Positions 40,001 to 51,000 of a DNA stretch of 64,000 nucleotides are shown here, piece after piece (position 1 is the first letter of the stretch; every line of letters begins with the position of its first letter). The stretch comes from Tubulanus polymorphus (lineage: Eukaryota > Nemertea > Palaeonemertea > Tubulaniformes > Tubulanidae): NCBI RefSeq assembly GCF_964204645.1, contig NC_134033.1, positions 4,273,631 to 4,337,630 of the forward strand. Direction: 5' to 3'. Under the pieces are notes generated by a model. The model searched no databases and was not told the DNA's origin. It worked only from the letters and a program-made list of their open reading frames with translations. A program made the position numbers and the translations under genes.

Positions 40001-40148
40001 CGGACGTAGAATCGAGTGAAAACCACGTATTGTTACACCGTGAACTGACAGTTACAGACGGTTGATCGGTAGAGATCCGATCAGTCGTCTGAACCGACGA
40101 CAGTTTCATTAGTAGAATGAGTAATAACGTTAAGAGACTGCGCGTCAT
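34078..40148 (-). CDS. Receptor copy E: CUB / C-type lectin / LDLa / LRR / 7TM GPCR (GRL101-like), open reading frame
   Basis: Exons 40148-38931, 38683-37484 and 37308-34078 join in phase 0 and give about 1,882 residues. Domain order is as in copy A: signal peptide, CUB-like modules, first lectin domain split by the second intron, second lectin-like domain, LDLa repeats, leucine-rich repeats, seven helices with TRFRY and NPLLY, and a basic tail. No stop or frameshift was found in any exon. Two differences stand out. Exon 1 is 3 codons shorter near the third CUB-like stretch. Exon 2 has lost 141 bases in frame at about 37,749, removing 47 residues that form the last strands of the CUB domain before the first lectin domain. 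It probably still makes a surface receptor, but with a damaged CUB module. It is the most 5' gene of the array, next to the phosphatase duplicate. Confidence 0.82.
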
Positions 40149-40957
40149 GTTGACATTCTCCTCGATCAGTTTAACTCTAACCACAGCGAATAGATTTTAA
40201 TCCAATTAATATTGGGCGTTTCCGAGTGAATGAGCGAGAGAGAGAGAGCGGTAGAGAGGATGAGTCAGACTACACGGCGCTCATTAAAAATAAATTCGAT
40301 AACCTACGAAACCGAGTAATGATTAACGAGATTAAAAACCGTATTCGATATTCAGTGCCTAGTCATTTCCTTATTTATATATTTATACATACAATTTTAA
40401 AATGTTCTTCGTCCAGTGGTAAACCGACAACGCTACTGCGGCAAGCCAGGATTCAGTAATAATCCTCCAGGTGTCGCTAGTTGTACTGGGTTACCGCACT
40501 GCAAATTTATTTTTCATAAGAGACCCGCGCATGCGCAGTATTAAACACCACGACTATCAGACGATCCCAATTTTGATTGTTGATAGAAACTGGCGGCTTT
40601 TTTGAAAGTAGTAATTCTATCTATAGAGAGTCAGAGTCCGGAGCGTAAGGGCATGAGGTTTATACTAAGGTCCAAAGGGTCAGAGTGAGGTCAGGGTTCG
40701 AGTAGGCTTAGTTTTAGGATTAGTATTTTAACGGGAAAAATGATAGGTACATCTAATTAATGTAAGTATAATCAAAAGTTGCTTAGCCGGCACTCGAGCT
40801 TCTGTGTTAAAATCCCATTTTTAAAATATCAACTTCGAATTTTCTAAGACGACTAAACATACTGAAAAACTGATGATTATCTAAGAACTATTTTATTATG
40901 TTAATGTGATGATATCTTAACTGCTGAAAAGTGAACTATCTACAATAAACTATTTTG
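40149..40957. repeat. 5' block of copy E and spacer repeat
   Basis: Positions 40149-40410 are the conserved upstream block (GA tract near 40,236-40,250). Positions about 40,630-40,870 are the spacer repeat, here with the TTAGCCGGCACTCGAGCTT core but a decayed B-box-like segment. Remaining bases show nothing further. Confidence 0.5.
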
Positions 40958-41643
40958 CAGTTGCTAGCCGCCATTTTGTTAGGATACTTTGTCCTGTATT
41001 GTTGGGTCAATTTATTCTCTTCTTTAGAATCCATTTGCGATGCATGTTTTATCATGTTTTATTGGTCCATTGATGGAATTTGACAGTTTTAACAACATTT
41101 AAACCGTTTGAATCTCTAGTTTTCAGTTATGCAAAACTCGTATCTCAAATTTGCAACAATGCGACATGAAAGCGATATGAAAATCGGTGGTCAGTTTTTG
41201 ACGCGCTCATAAAAATCCAGGGTGTTGAACTTCGATGTTCGTTATTTTCAGAAATAATTTTCTAAAAATTTCATATCAGGAACTGTGCGCATAAACGCCC
41301 CATTTCAAATGAGAATAACACCCATATACTGGAATACAGGCATAGAAAACAGCGCCGAAACTAAGAATGATAAGATGCGCTGCAGTTAAATGGCTATAGG
41401 ATGAAAACTAGCGAAGATATCTTGAGATTGTAAATTTCGTTTGTAAGGGGGCATTTATGCACACAGTTCCTGAAATGTTTGAATTTTTTAGGAAATCATT
41501 TCTGGAAAATAATACAGTTAAGTACCCTGGATTTTTATGCGCGCTTTAAAAAACTGACCGCCAATTTTCAAATTCCATCAATGGACCAAAGAAACGTGAT
41601 ACAGGACAAAAGTGCTCTAACAAAATGGCGGCTATAGTAACTG
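40958..41643. mobile_element. Foldback (long inverted-repeat) element, best-preserved copy
   Basis: The left end (CAGTTGCTAGCCGCCATTTT) and right end (AAAATGGCGGCTATAGTAACTG) are imperfect reverse complements. Complementarity continues inward: the segment near 41,205-41,307 (GTCAGTTTTTGACGCGC through GCGCATAAACGCCCC) pairs with about 41,445-41,560. The left arm is longer because part of it (about 41,090-41,190) has no partner. No coding capacity. Shortened copies sit in the other receptor spacers. No target duplication could be defined. Confidence 0.6.
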
Positions 41644-41672
41644 TACGTTTTTTGAACCTTGTTATCACGAGT

Positions 41673-43650
41673 TCGTATCCCTTGTGAATGAGAAGTCGAG
41701 AGAAGCGGGAGGTCCTGGTACTGAAATAAATACCACAGACAAATTACTTATAAAATACGAATTGACATCTACTTGAAGACGACAACTAACAGCATTTCTA
41801 ACTGTTTAATGGATCTACAGTAAAAAAACATGTTTATCACAATATTCCTGTGTTTGAATTGACGATTAAGAGTTTATTAGATTGAGGGATTTTACCTGCA
41901 CACAAAGTCTGTATAGTTAGTCTCGGACTAGTCAGACTCGCAGTTGATATAAGTCGACTGTTCACTAATTTCTGTAGTCTAACAGCTATCCGATACCCGG
42001 TATTAGGAGTTGTAACCGTTACAACAGGTTATCAAAGCCAGATGGCTATAGTGCGCGTGGACCTGGTTACCACCGAGATCCCGTGTGAACTCGCGTATCA
42101 TAATCGTTAACACGTTTATAATTTTTGTTTTTAACTAGTTTAAGACTGTGCCTGTTCTCTCGTTTGTATATTTTTTTCCTTTTTATAGTAACATTTTGAC
42201 AGTTTGTAACATTCTCAACAGATTGAGTAATCATAATTAGTTCCCAGCCTGATTTTGGATAAAAGCCGTAACAAATTTCCTGTAAAATCAGTTCATCTTT
42301 GTAAGCCTGATGGTGCACGTCTCTCCGCTAAATAAATCGATATAGTCTGAAGAAAGGCCTTGCAGTAGGTCATTGCATGACAAAGGGACAGGACGACGAC
42401 TCTGCCTCGCTTTTGCCGCTTCAACCAGGGAACGCTGTTGACTCTGCCCGACTCGCTAATTTTGCCTCTGCCCGGTGACCCGCCTGGCTTTGCTTCTACC
42501 TTGACGACCCACCTGGCTTCTGCTTCAGCCCGGCCCCTTGCTTTGCTTCTGTCCGAGAACGAATACAGTCCTCCTCGCTCAATGGCTTCCTCACTCCCCA
42601 TCGACTGTCAGTGGAGTGAGCCCGAAACCCCGTGGTGTTGGACCGAGAACTCTCCCAACATTAGGAGTTAGACCAGTAATTGTGTGATGTGTAAGGACTC
42701 CTGCAGTTTCCTGTTTAGTCCTAGTGTTTTCTGATATCTTACGATAAACGACTTGATACTGAACGCTGACAGTACCCCGTCTTGAATCTACTACAGAACC
42801 CGAGTAAGCTGTCCAACTGACTTTTACACTGTTATCTGTCAGCGCAGACCTTGTTAATTGAGAAAACAACTTCAATTCTGAAAAAGAAATCGATGTTAAT
42901 ATCAGGTGAATCAAACAAAATAAAGGGTAAGGATCTTTTACTTTGGGTTTTTTTGACTTGATACATTTTGTATTCATATTGGTTACTATATTCAGGGAAT
43001 AGGGAGTGAGATTCTTAGGAATCTATGATTCAGTGTAATATATACCTGACTCGCACCATTTTCCGATGTAATTCTGTGAACAGCCAGATTCACAGATACC
43101 ACTCAAATAGTTACAACTTTCACTGTTGTAACATCTACATTCAATCATACATCCAAATGAGTTCGATCCCTTACTACAATCACAATCTCGCCTACCCCTG
43201 TTCTTGTGTTGAACGGTGACGTATTGTCCAACTAGAGGACCTGGGCTGCATGCTAATGTTTTATGTTTACCACAGAGGGGGGCCCTGGTAAGCACGTTTC
43301 TGGTTAGAAATAAACATATTCGGGTTATTTCCGACTCGAATTTCCAAATTGCGCGCACGTTTTTCTGAGAAAAATTAAGAAGCTTTGAAATATGACAGAT
43401 TACTCCATGAAAAGAGGAAATTAATGCACGAAATCAGGGAAGTTGAAGATTGCTTTGTGTGCAAAACAATTTTGTTCAAATTCTTTTGAAGAAGAAATAT
43501 GAAAATGAATTCATTGTTTTCGACAGGCGCACGGCCCCTAGAAATTTAAAGTTATCGACTGAAAATGTTGACACGTTGAAAAAGTTGATTCAAATTTTCC
43601 AATAACGTATTTTTTACAATGTTTTCATCCTTGGATACCACAGACACACA
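41673..43650 (-). pseudogene. Partial duplicate of the receptor tyrosine phosphatase ectodomain
   Basis: This interval aligns with 51,512-53,345 of the intact phosphatase gene. It contains the 5' edge of the second fibronectin III exon, the first fibronectin III exon, the EGF-like exon and part of the second F5/8C exon. A deletion has fused the middle of the F5/8C exon directly to the EGF-like exon near 43,185-43,200, removing the intron and its splice sites. One base is missing in the run of C near 43,285, shifting the F5/8C frame, and the fibronectin exon is split by the insertion at 42,012-42,659. No signal peptide, membrane segment or phosphatase exon accompanies it. It is a non-functional duplicate fragment. 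Confidence 0.8.
42012..42659. mobile_element. 648 bp insertion with target-site duplication
   Basis: The sequence ATTAGGAGTT occurs on both sides (42002-42011 and 42660-42669). The paralogous empty site in the intact gene has one copy (TAAGGAGTT near 51,786). Taken with TG...CA boundaries, the insert runs TGTAACCG to CCCAACA with an 8-base TTAGGAGT duplication. TG/CA ends and an internal AATAAA near 42,330 suggest a solo LTR, but an 8-base duplication is longer than the usual 4-6. Only weak terminal inverted repeats (TGT.../...ACA) are seen, so the class is open. Reading frames inside it are not considered genes. Confidence 0.6.
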
Positions 43651-46600
43651 TATATACTATTTCTTTTAAAGGCTTATATATCGAGTCATCAATAATTGAT
43701 AAAATCAAACAGTTCGACAACAATGTAGAATTAAATCTGTAGCACGACCCGGCTTCGGGATTATATTAACTAAACGCACGTATCAGTGTTTCCAATTGTA
43801 TAGAAAACTATTAAGATGCTGCCTCTGATAATTAACTATTATCAACAATACCGGTACGTGGTCCTTATCTGCCACAGTCTGTTAATCTTAAACCAATGAA
43901 AACTGAATTCAGAGTCTGAATCGACCCACAAAATGTAGGTGCTAATCCTTACCTTCCTATGCATATTGTATACGATTGCTTCTCATAGAACCGCACAAAG
44001 CCTTTAATAGAAATAGTATACATACAAACATCATGGATGATAATACCGTGATGTCTAGGGGCTACTAGTGGTCAGTTTAGGATCGTTAACGGGGAAAACG
44101 AACCCATTGGCCATAATCATTATGATAAAATACTGTACCTTCGATTCTATGATAGCCTACCAGACAAGCTTTTCAGTAACTTCAACAATTAAAAACAACA
44201 ACTGGTTCAACCGAATAAGCCCTAATTTACACTGGCTAAAAATTCATACCTTGTTTCTCATTTCTGCTGAGCTTAACCGAAATGGTTAATTTACTAGAGT
44301 CCGTGGTCTATACCCCTCCTTTCAGTAATGATCTATCTATAAAGGTTCGCATTTTAGGCTAAAAAAATTGATACCTTGTTTCTCTCATTTCTGCTGAGCT
44401 TGTAAATTGACCGTCTATCTACCCTGTACATAACTGTTTTTTTTTAAATCATGATCAATCTAATAACAATAATAGACCCGACAGTTATAGAAATGAACTG
44501 ATTACAAATTTGATCATATTTTACGAATGTGACCCTCAGCCGATTAGGAGAAACAAAGTATAAATGTTCTATATTAGCCTAACTATAGTGAATTGTATAA
44601 CATAATGAAGAATAGAATGTGTTTTTCTTACCTTTAGCAATGGAGATACGTGACCTTCGTTACGCAGATAAAAACAATAGGAGAGCGAAAATAAACCTTA
44701 AGGAAGTAAATCTTAACGCCGCAAAACGATGTTACAATGTACAATCCAACTGCTTTCTTATGTATAATACTCGAATGTTCTGTCACATGAGTTTGAAAAA
44801 AAAACGTCTTCCTATTCAGGAGTGTATTATATAACTGACAATATAAAAGGTGCACGGTGTTAAATGAATATATGCGTCGCATCTGTGAAATCCGCGAAAA
44901 TGTCGCCTACCGGTCTACCAGGAAGTAAATTACGATTTACGTTATATATGTTTGAAAAAGAAAATAAAACTTCGCCGTTCAAAGGAAGACGTGTCTGAAC
45001 GGCGATCATTGAAAAACTCTGCGACAACTTCCACTTTTCAAAATGATAGATATGTTTTATTACGAAGAAAATTTTGGAAAAAATTAAAATGGGAAAATGA
45101 ACATTGGACGCGTCAAACGTGTGCGGTTCGTTACTCTTATTACAGTCAACAAGATGAGAAACCTTGCATTATCAAGTACAGACACCCATTTGAATGATTT
45201 TTATGTCGTTTAGAAATTATTTTGCTTCGAAAGTTTTTGATCCGCGATGTTTCATTTTGTAAAACGTGCTGTAAATCTTTGTAAATATATGTAGTGCGAT
45301 ATAAGAATAGAATGTCTTAACTTGACAACAAAAAATCACCACAATATTCTAAAGCATGTAATGAGCCACAAATGCTCAAAAGTTGGTGACAGATATGTTA
45401 GCTATCCACTGATTATCTCTAACCAACTGATCCCCGGAATCGTAGGTCATTACATGTTTCTTAATCGCTGTGATTATTTTTTGTTGATCCAAACACAAAA
45501 GAAAACTCCATTCCTAATAAACTAAATTCATTGTTAACAAAGTTTATCATATGAATCATATTGTTGAAAATTCAAAAATGGCTAATCGTGTCTTTTGTTC
45601 AACATCAGAAAAAGAAGACTTTTTGATAAACTATTTCCTAAAATAAATCTATGAGTTCATGAAAGACTTTCCTTTTGTAAAACAAATCAAGAACAAAATA
45701 AAACAAAACAAAACAGAAAGCACCGAATGTATTTCCGGAAATGAACTTTCTTTTGTAAAACAAGACAAAAATAAAAACATTAAGTGCAAACATAAACATC
45801 AAATTCAAATCAGTAAAAAGCCTACATATTGTATTCTAGATTATGTACAATATTCGAGTTCATTATGAATGTAAAATAATCAGTGATATTCATATGAGGA
45901 CTATGCGTTTAATCAGTATACGTGACGACAGGTAACAACTTACTGTTAGTAGTTAACTTGATTTTATATCAGAAATTACGAGTTTTAGCTACTAGTGTAA
46001 TATATGTATAGTTTAAACTTTACCGGATGAAAATTATGAGTAATTAGATTAATTGAAGATAGTTAATTAAGAGTGACTGAATTGATAATCACAGTATTAC
46101 ATTGTCATTATGAATTATTTTACGGTAACTTACTGTCAGTAGTTATCTTGATTTTATACTAGAAATTACGAGTTTTCGCTTTTACGAGTGTATATAAATG
46201 AAAGGTGGATAGGTGGATAACAGTGAGGGAAGGAAGTGGATGATACACGATGTGAACGCGGTGATTGCAAAAATGAGTGATGAGATTAAGATTAATTAAG
46301 AATATCTAATTAACAGTGATAATTACATAAATCATCTTTATATTATAATCTATTTCTAATGATAAATATCTAATATAATAATCTGTATTCACATTGAAAT
46401 TATAACATGATATAACACTCAGTTTTATAGATACATAATTAAATAGATATTTAAATTATATATTCATGAACAAGAATGTAATCGTGAAGATGTACAAAAT
46501 AAAACCGTTTCTGGAGTAGACCTAAGGTTCCTCAATACGAAAGCTACGTTAATCTTTATGTCCAAGAGATCGAGCAATATTTTGAATAAAACAATTTTAA

Positions 46601-46750
46601 AAGATACATGATTAAACTAGTAAGTGAATTTCGTTGCTTCATGTTCCAGCTAGTGGCGCCATCACTCGGTTAATGTCCGGTGTAAAGTAGCAGTTCAGGT
46701 GCCGTTTCTCAGATTCCCTTTTTTAATTGTTTGCTTTTCTTGTCATAATT
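43651..46750. other. AT-rich intergenic region with small direct repeats
   Basis: No gene can be supported. Direct repeats include an approximately 60-base block at about 45,935-45,995 and 46,127-46,190 (ACTT ACTGT[T/C]AGTAGTTA then GAAATTACGAGTTTT) and a block around 44,240 and 44,370 (ATACCTTGTTTCTC). A plus-strand frame of 81 codons at 44952-45197 is very rich in Lys and Arg and has no recognised motif. A minus-strand frame ending near 44,634 is followed by a donor-like AAG|GTAAGA, but I found no partner exon. Confidence 0.35.
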
Positions 46751-48041
46751 CTAACTAAGGTTCACATAAGTGTCGAATCTTTGTAAATAGAATATCATCA
46801 AATCATGTAGAAACTTGTACTGTTCCTATAAATACGAAAACAAGAAAAATACATCAATAACATTACTCGTGAGAATACAAAGAAAATCGATTAATTTCTT
46901 ACCAAATTGGGAATGAATTGAGGTCGAGTCATTCGTAGTTTTTGTATGCAGTGATAAATGTCGATTTGTTCGCTAGATGGTGCCTTGGTGATCAGATCAA
47001 ATGCCGCGCAAAATAGTCCAGTTCTCGTTGTGCTGTCCCTGTAAAATTTACATTATCGTTGAAATATGTGATATTGTTTTGAACAATTGACTGTTGTTGC
47101 TAAGATACGAACATGCAATGTACAACAATAGGACTGGTCACATGTTCACTTGTAACTAATTTCACAAACTCGAATAGATATTGTACATCAGGAATTGACT
47201 CATCCTCAGGCCATCCTAAAAACTGGATCTGACGAATCTGACGCGATTCCTGTGAAATCAAAGAAATACAATTGATCTGATCAGGTCATAGTAAATAGCA
47301 ATGTCGAAGGAAATTCCGAAAAATACAGCCACCTATCTTTGAAAGGATGATACCGAAAAAAACTCAACATACATTCTGTTTTTGGAGGATCAGATCCCGG
47401 CGACCGATGGTCTTACAGAGCAGTGAAACTTCCTCCACAGTGATCGTAAAAGGATCGAATTTGATGCTTCCAAATGCAGGACTATAGCTTGCATATGTCT
47501 GAAATCAGAAGATGTATTTAGGAGATATCTAGCTAAGGCAGTGCTATACAATAGGAGTAGCCTTACTGGATCTATACTAAGCAGTGCTGCACTTAAGAAT
47601 AAGCCTTACCGGATCTTGTGGATATTCTTGATGCATCATTACGATAAGTTCACAGTTATAATCAAAGATCATTTGCCAGAAATCAGTAATTGTCTTTTGT
47701 AGTGGACTTTGTGTTGCTATAAACACACTGGCATCTGTGATCGTCTGTAAAAAGGAAAGTATTTTCCATTAGATTCTTACAAGTTATCGATGTCTCACCT
47801 AAAGAATATCTTGACTTAATGCCCCTCCACCAGAACTGCCCAGATATTCTACGGATGGCTATCAAATCAGAATCAAACTCACGTGCACAAATGAAGCATT
47901 AATGAACCCTTTTTGTGAGAGTTGCGGTTGATACTGTGCCTCAGGAAGGATGTCTTTGTATCGGGACTTGTTAACATTGTTGAGTAGTTTGGCCACTGCT
48001 AGTGATTCCTCGTCTTGAATTGGAGTCGACGCCTTCAAAAC
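46751..48041 (-). other. Phosphatase domain D2 with Cys-x5-Arg retained (domain within the RPTP gene)
   Basis: D2 spans six exons: RYKDILPE, then FINASF, ATQSPL, TDFWQM, GWPEDES, and VVHC joined across an intron to MDSTTRTG. The last exon ends in EQYKFLHDL with a stop at 46751-46753. The Asp of the WPD loop is Glu (WPE), as in many second domains, and the P-loop lacks the Gly pair (MDSTT rather than SAGxG). Cys at about 1343 and Arg at about 1349 are kept. Weak or no activity is expected from the family pattern. Confidence 0.85.
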
Positions 48042-51000
48042 CTGCATTAGAAACCAACTCATTGAGAAACCTTTCTCCTTAAAACCAAATCAAGGTGACA
48101 CCATTTGGACACAAGGAAAAACGCTTCGGTTAATGATTTAATTGCTGCCATCCTAACTTTTGGCCAGGATCGAATCCTGCATCTCATTTTGGCCGATCTT
48201 AATACGTACTAGAAATTGTTCCTCTATTTTATCGGATACGTTTTTAGATACAGGACGCGTTGCCTTTCTTTCCTCGTATGATTCTCTGAAACTCGTGGTC
48301 GGGTATGCCACCGGTCCCAGTACCAGTTCCTCCAGTAGGATCTGGTGCACGAGAATGTACTGTTTCTAAAGTAGATAGTAATAAAGGAACACGTTGAAGT
48401 TTTCCATTTTGGAAGCGTGAAATGAGAGGCAGTAACTTTATTAAGATTTACCATATTTTGGATCATTTCTGGTCTTTGTTGTCGCAATTTCCTAGACATG
48501 TCGAATACGTTAACGAGTCCATCTTTCTTAGCTTTTTCAAGAAGCTGCTCCGTTGCGATATAACAACCTGTCCTTCCAGCACCAGCACTGAGAACACAAC
48601 ACGAACAATAACATTTCTCAACTTGTCCTTAACGGTAAAGGACTGGAAGATTTTCGAATTAATATACCTGCCATGAAGCAGCACAAGTCCCTGATCCGGG
48701 TCGGTAAGACGCTGTTTGATGAACTGTTGCATACGAACAAGAGATGAAGCCGGGAACGGTACATCATGATCCGGCCATCCTCGATAGTGACAAACTAACA
48801 GATTATGTGCTTGTTTGTGGCCACGCTATAACATTAATGAAACGTTACTCATCGGGAGAGATTAATCATTTGTAATACTAATGTGATACAAGGTATTGAA
48901 ATAGAGCCTCGTCAGCATGTTGTCAAAATCGATATCTGAACCAAGCTTATATAGATAGCAGAAATACCAACACCTTAGGCCACTCAGGGTAAAGCAATGG
49001 CATGATCATTACCTTTGTAATGGACAAGAAATGTACGGCAGCCGGAGGTTCAGTGTGTTTTTCCATTTTCTTTGCAACTTTTACTGTTATATCTCCATAT
49101 CGACCTTTCGTGTTCAGTTTTGTTGGCCAATATAAATGACACTTCACCTGCAAGTTAAAAATCAAAGGTACTTATTTTTCTACATTTTGCCTGTTTACGC
49201 TTCAGCATCTTAGATTATTTGTACAACCTTCTTATCTTTGCCTTGTCCTTCAGTCAGATCAGTGAGTACAATAATAGCTGGACATTTCTCTTGCCAAATC
49301 ATCCGCCAATGGTCATTGATTGTAGATGGCAATGGAGCTGAAAGAGCAAGTAAGATGGGTGAGCGCACAAGTAACACGAAACAATTGAATCATGAGACTT
49401 ACCCTGGCAAGCAATACATATCACATGACCAGCTAATCCCTGAAAAATGAAATTCAGAATTTCGGTTTATATACAATAGGAGGACAGGAAAACCATTGCA
49501 AGAGCATAGAAGGATTGATTCCTTACCCGAATATAATTGGCATTGATGTAATCTGATGATGGATCTTCACCGGTTTGTTCCAGAACAACTCTAGTCGAAT
49601 CATCTAGAAAAAACCACTCAAAGTCAATGAAAGTCAATAGAGATGTTTCACAAGGAAACTCTTGTATTTACGAAAGAACCTATGTCTATATGATGAACAG
49701 GCAATACTTACAGGCCAATATGTTTGGAAACCTGTTTTTCTCAGCATTTCCCACTTTCTCAGCGCAGACGCTCAATCCTCGTCTCAACGTAAGAACACTC
49801 TAAAGACAAAAGAGATCCAGAATATAATCATATGTCTTACCCACCAGCAGTCCCAACCTCCCTACAATTCTACCTGAAATTCTTCATTCATATTCTTCCA
49901 CGCATCAGAGCTCTTCATTAAGGTTTCTCCCAACAGGTCACAAATCATAGTAGCGCCTTTAGAAGCGATTTCGTAATGGTGATCCTCGCCATCTTGCGTT
50001 TCATCTACAGCATTCGGATCGTCATAGATATTGGAATCCATGGAGCTTTCTATATAGACAGGAATCATAGTGTTAAAACATAATTAGGCTTCAACTTTAC
50101 AAAACCTCACGGTCTTGAGACAAACCTCTTGAAAATGCAGAGTTTGCATTAGCTGTATTTTCTTGCCTCGATGATTTAGGACAATTCACATAAACAGCCT
50201 CTGCTTCTTCTCTCGCCAAAGGTTTTTCAATATTTTTATCGGAAGGTGAAATATTCCCCATCGATATTTCTACATTGTGCGATGTTCCTTTTGTTTTGAA
50301 TCCACCACGTCTGAAGAGTTAAGGCGTCCATATAATAATGAGTAACTGAATGAGGGGGTTACTTTTGTGAGAATAGGGGCATTGGGCGATTGTCAAATGA
50401 TTTGCATTGGACTATAGAGGTCGCCACTATTAACTCGTACCTCCAAACAATACATAGAGCAACAGCAACCAATAATAGTATTAAAACAACTGTCACAATG
50501 CCACCTATTATCCCTGCCTTACTAGACGGTGCTTTAACAGTGATTCTCTCTTGCTGTTGTTGTATTGGCGGATAATGCTGAAACGTTTCCTGAAAGATCA
50601 AAGAGAAATGGCTGGAGACACCTCCAATTTGTAAAATCCAATTTCCATTAAAAAACACATGAACTCACTCCGTTATAATTGACAATGATTCCTAAAATAA
50701 AACTGTAAGATTTCCCAGTTTCTAGAGGAGCATTAAAGTAACCACTATAGTTACGCGCATCGCCAACCATAAACTCAGAAGGGACTTCCGGTGGTAGAAC
50801 TGCAGTAATATAAACTGATAATCCTCGCTGTTTAGCTTCTCCGTACGAGACGTACTGTGATTGGTTGACTGCACGATTCCGGCGACGGTTGATTGGTCCA
50901 TCGTGTTTCTTCACGATCACCTCGAAACCGCTGAAAATCAGAGAAAAATTGTTTTATAAGATCATGCGTTATTTATAAATGAAAAAAAGAGGACACTTAC

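Noticed and set aside
42293-42671. Open frames on both strands within the 42,012-42,659 insertion
   Set aside because: Compositionally biased CT-rich sequence inside an inserted element, with no domain and no transcript logic.
43023-43358. The fused F5/8C-EGF frame as a functional exon
   Set aside because: A one-base loss shifts the F5/8C frame and the normal intron is deleted; there is no supporting signal-peptide exon.
46640-46720. A minus-strand frame (HLNCYFTPDINRV) considered as the last exon of the phosphatase
   Set aside because: The exon at 46825-46751 has the family ending EQYKFLHDL, the right phase and a stop codon, so this downstream frame is not needed.
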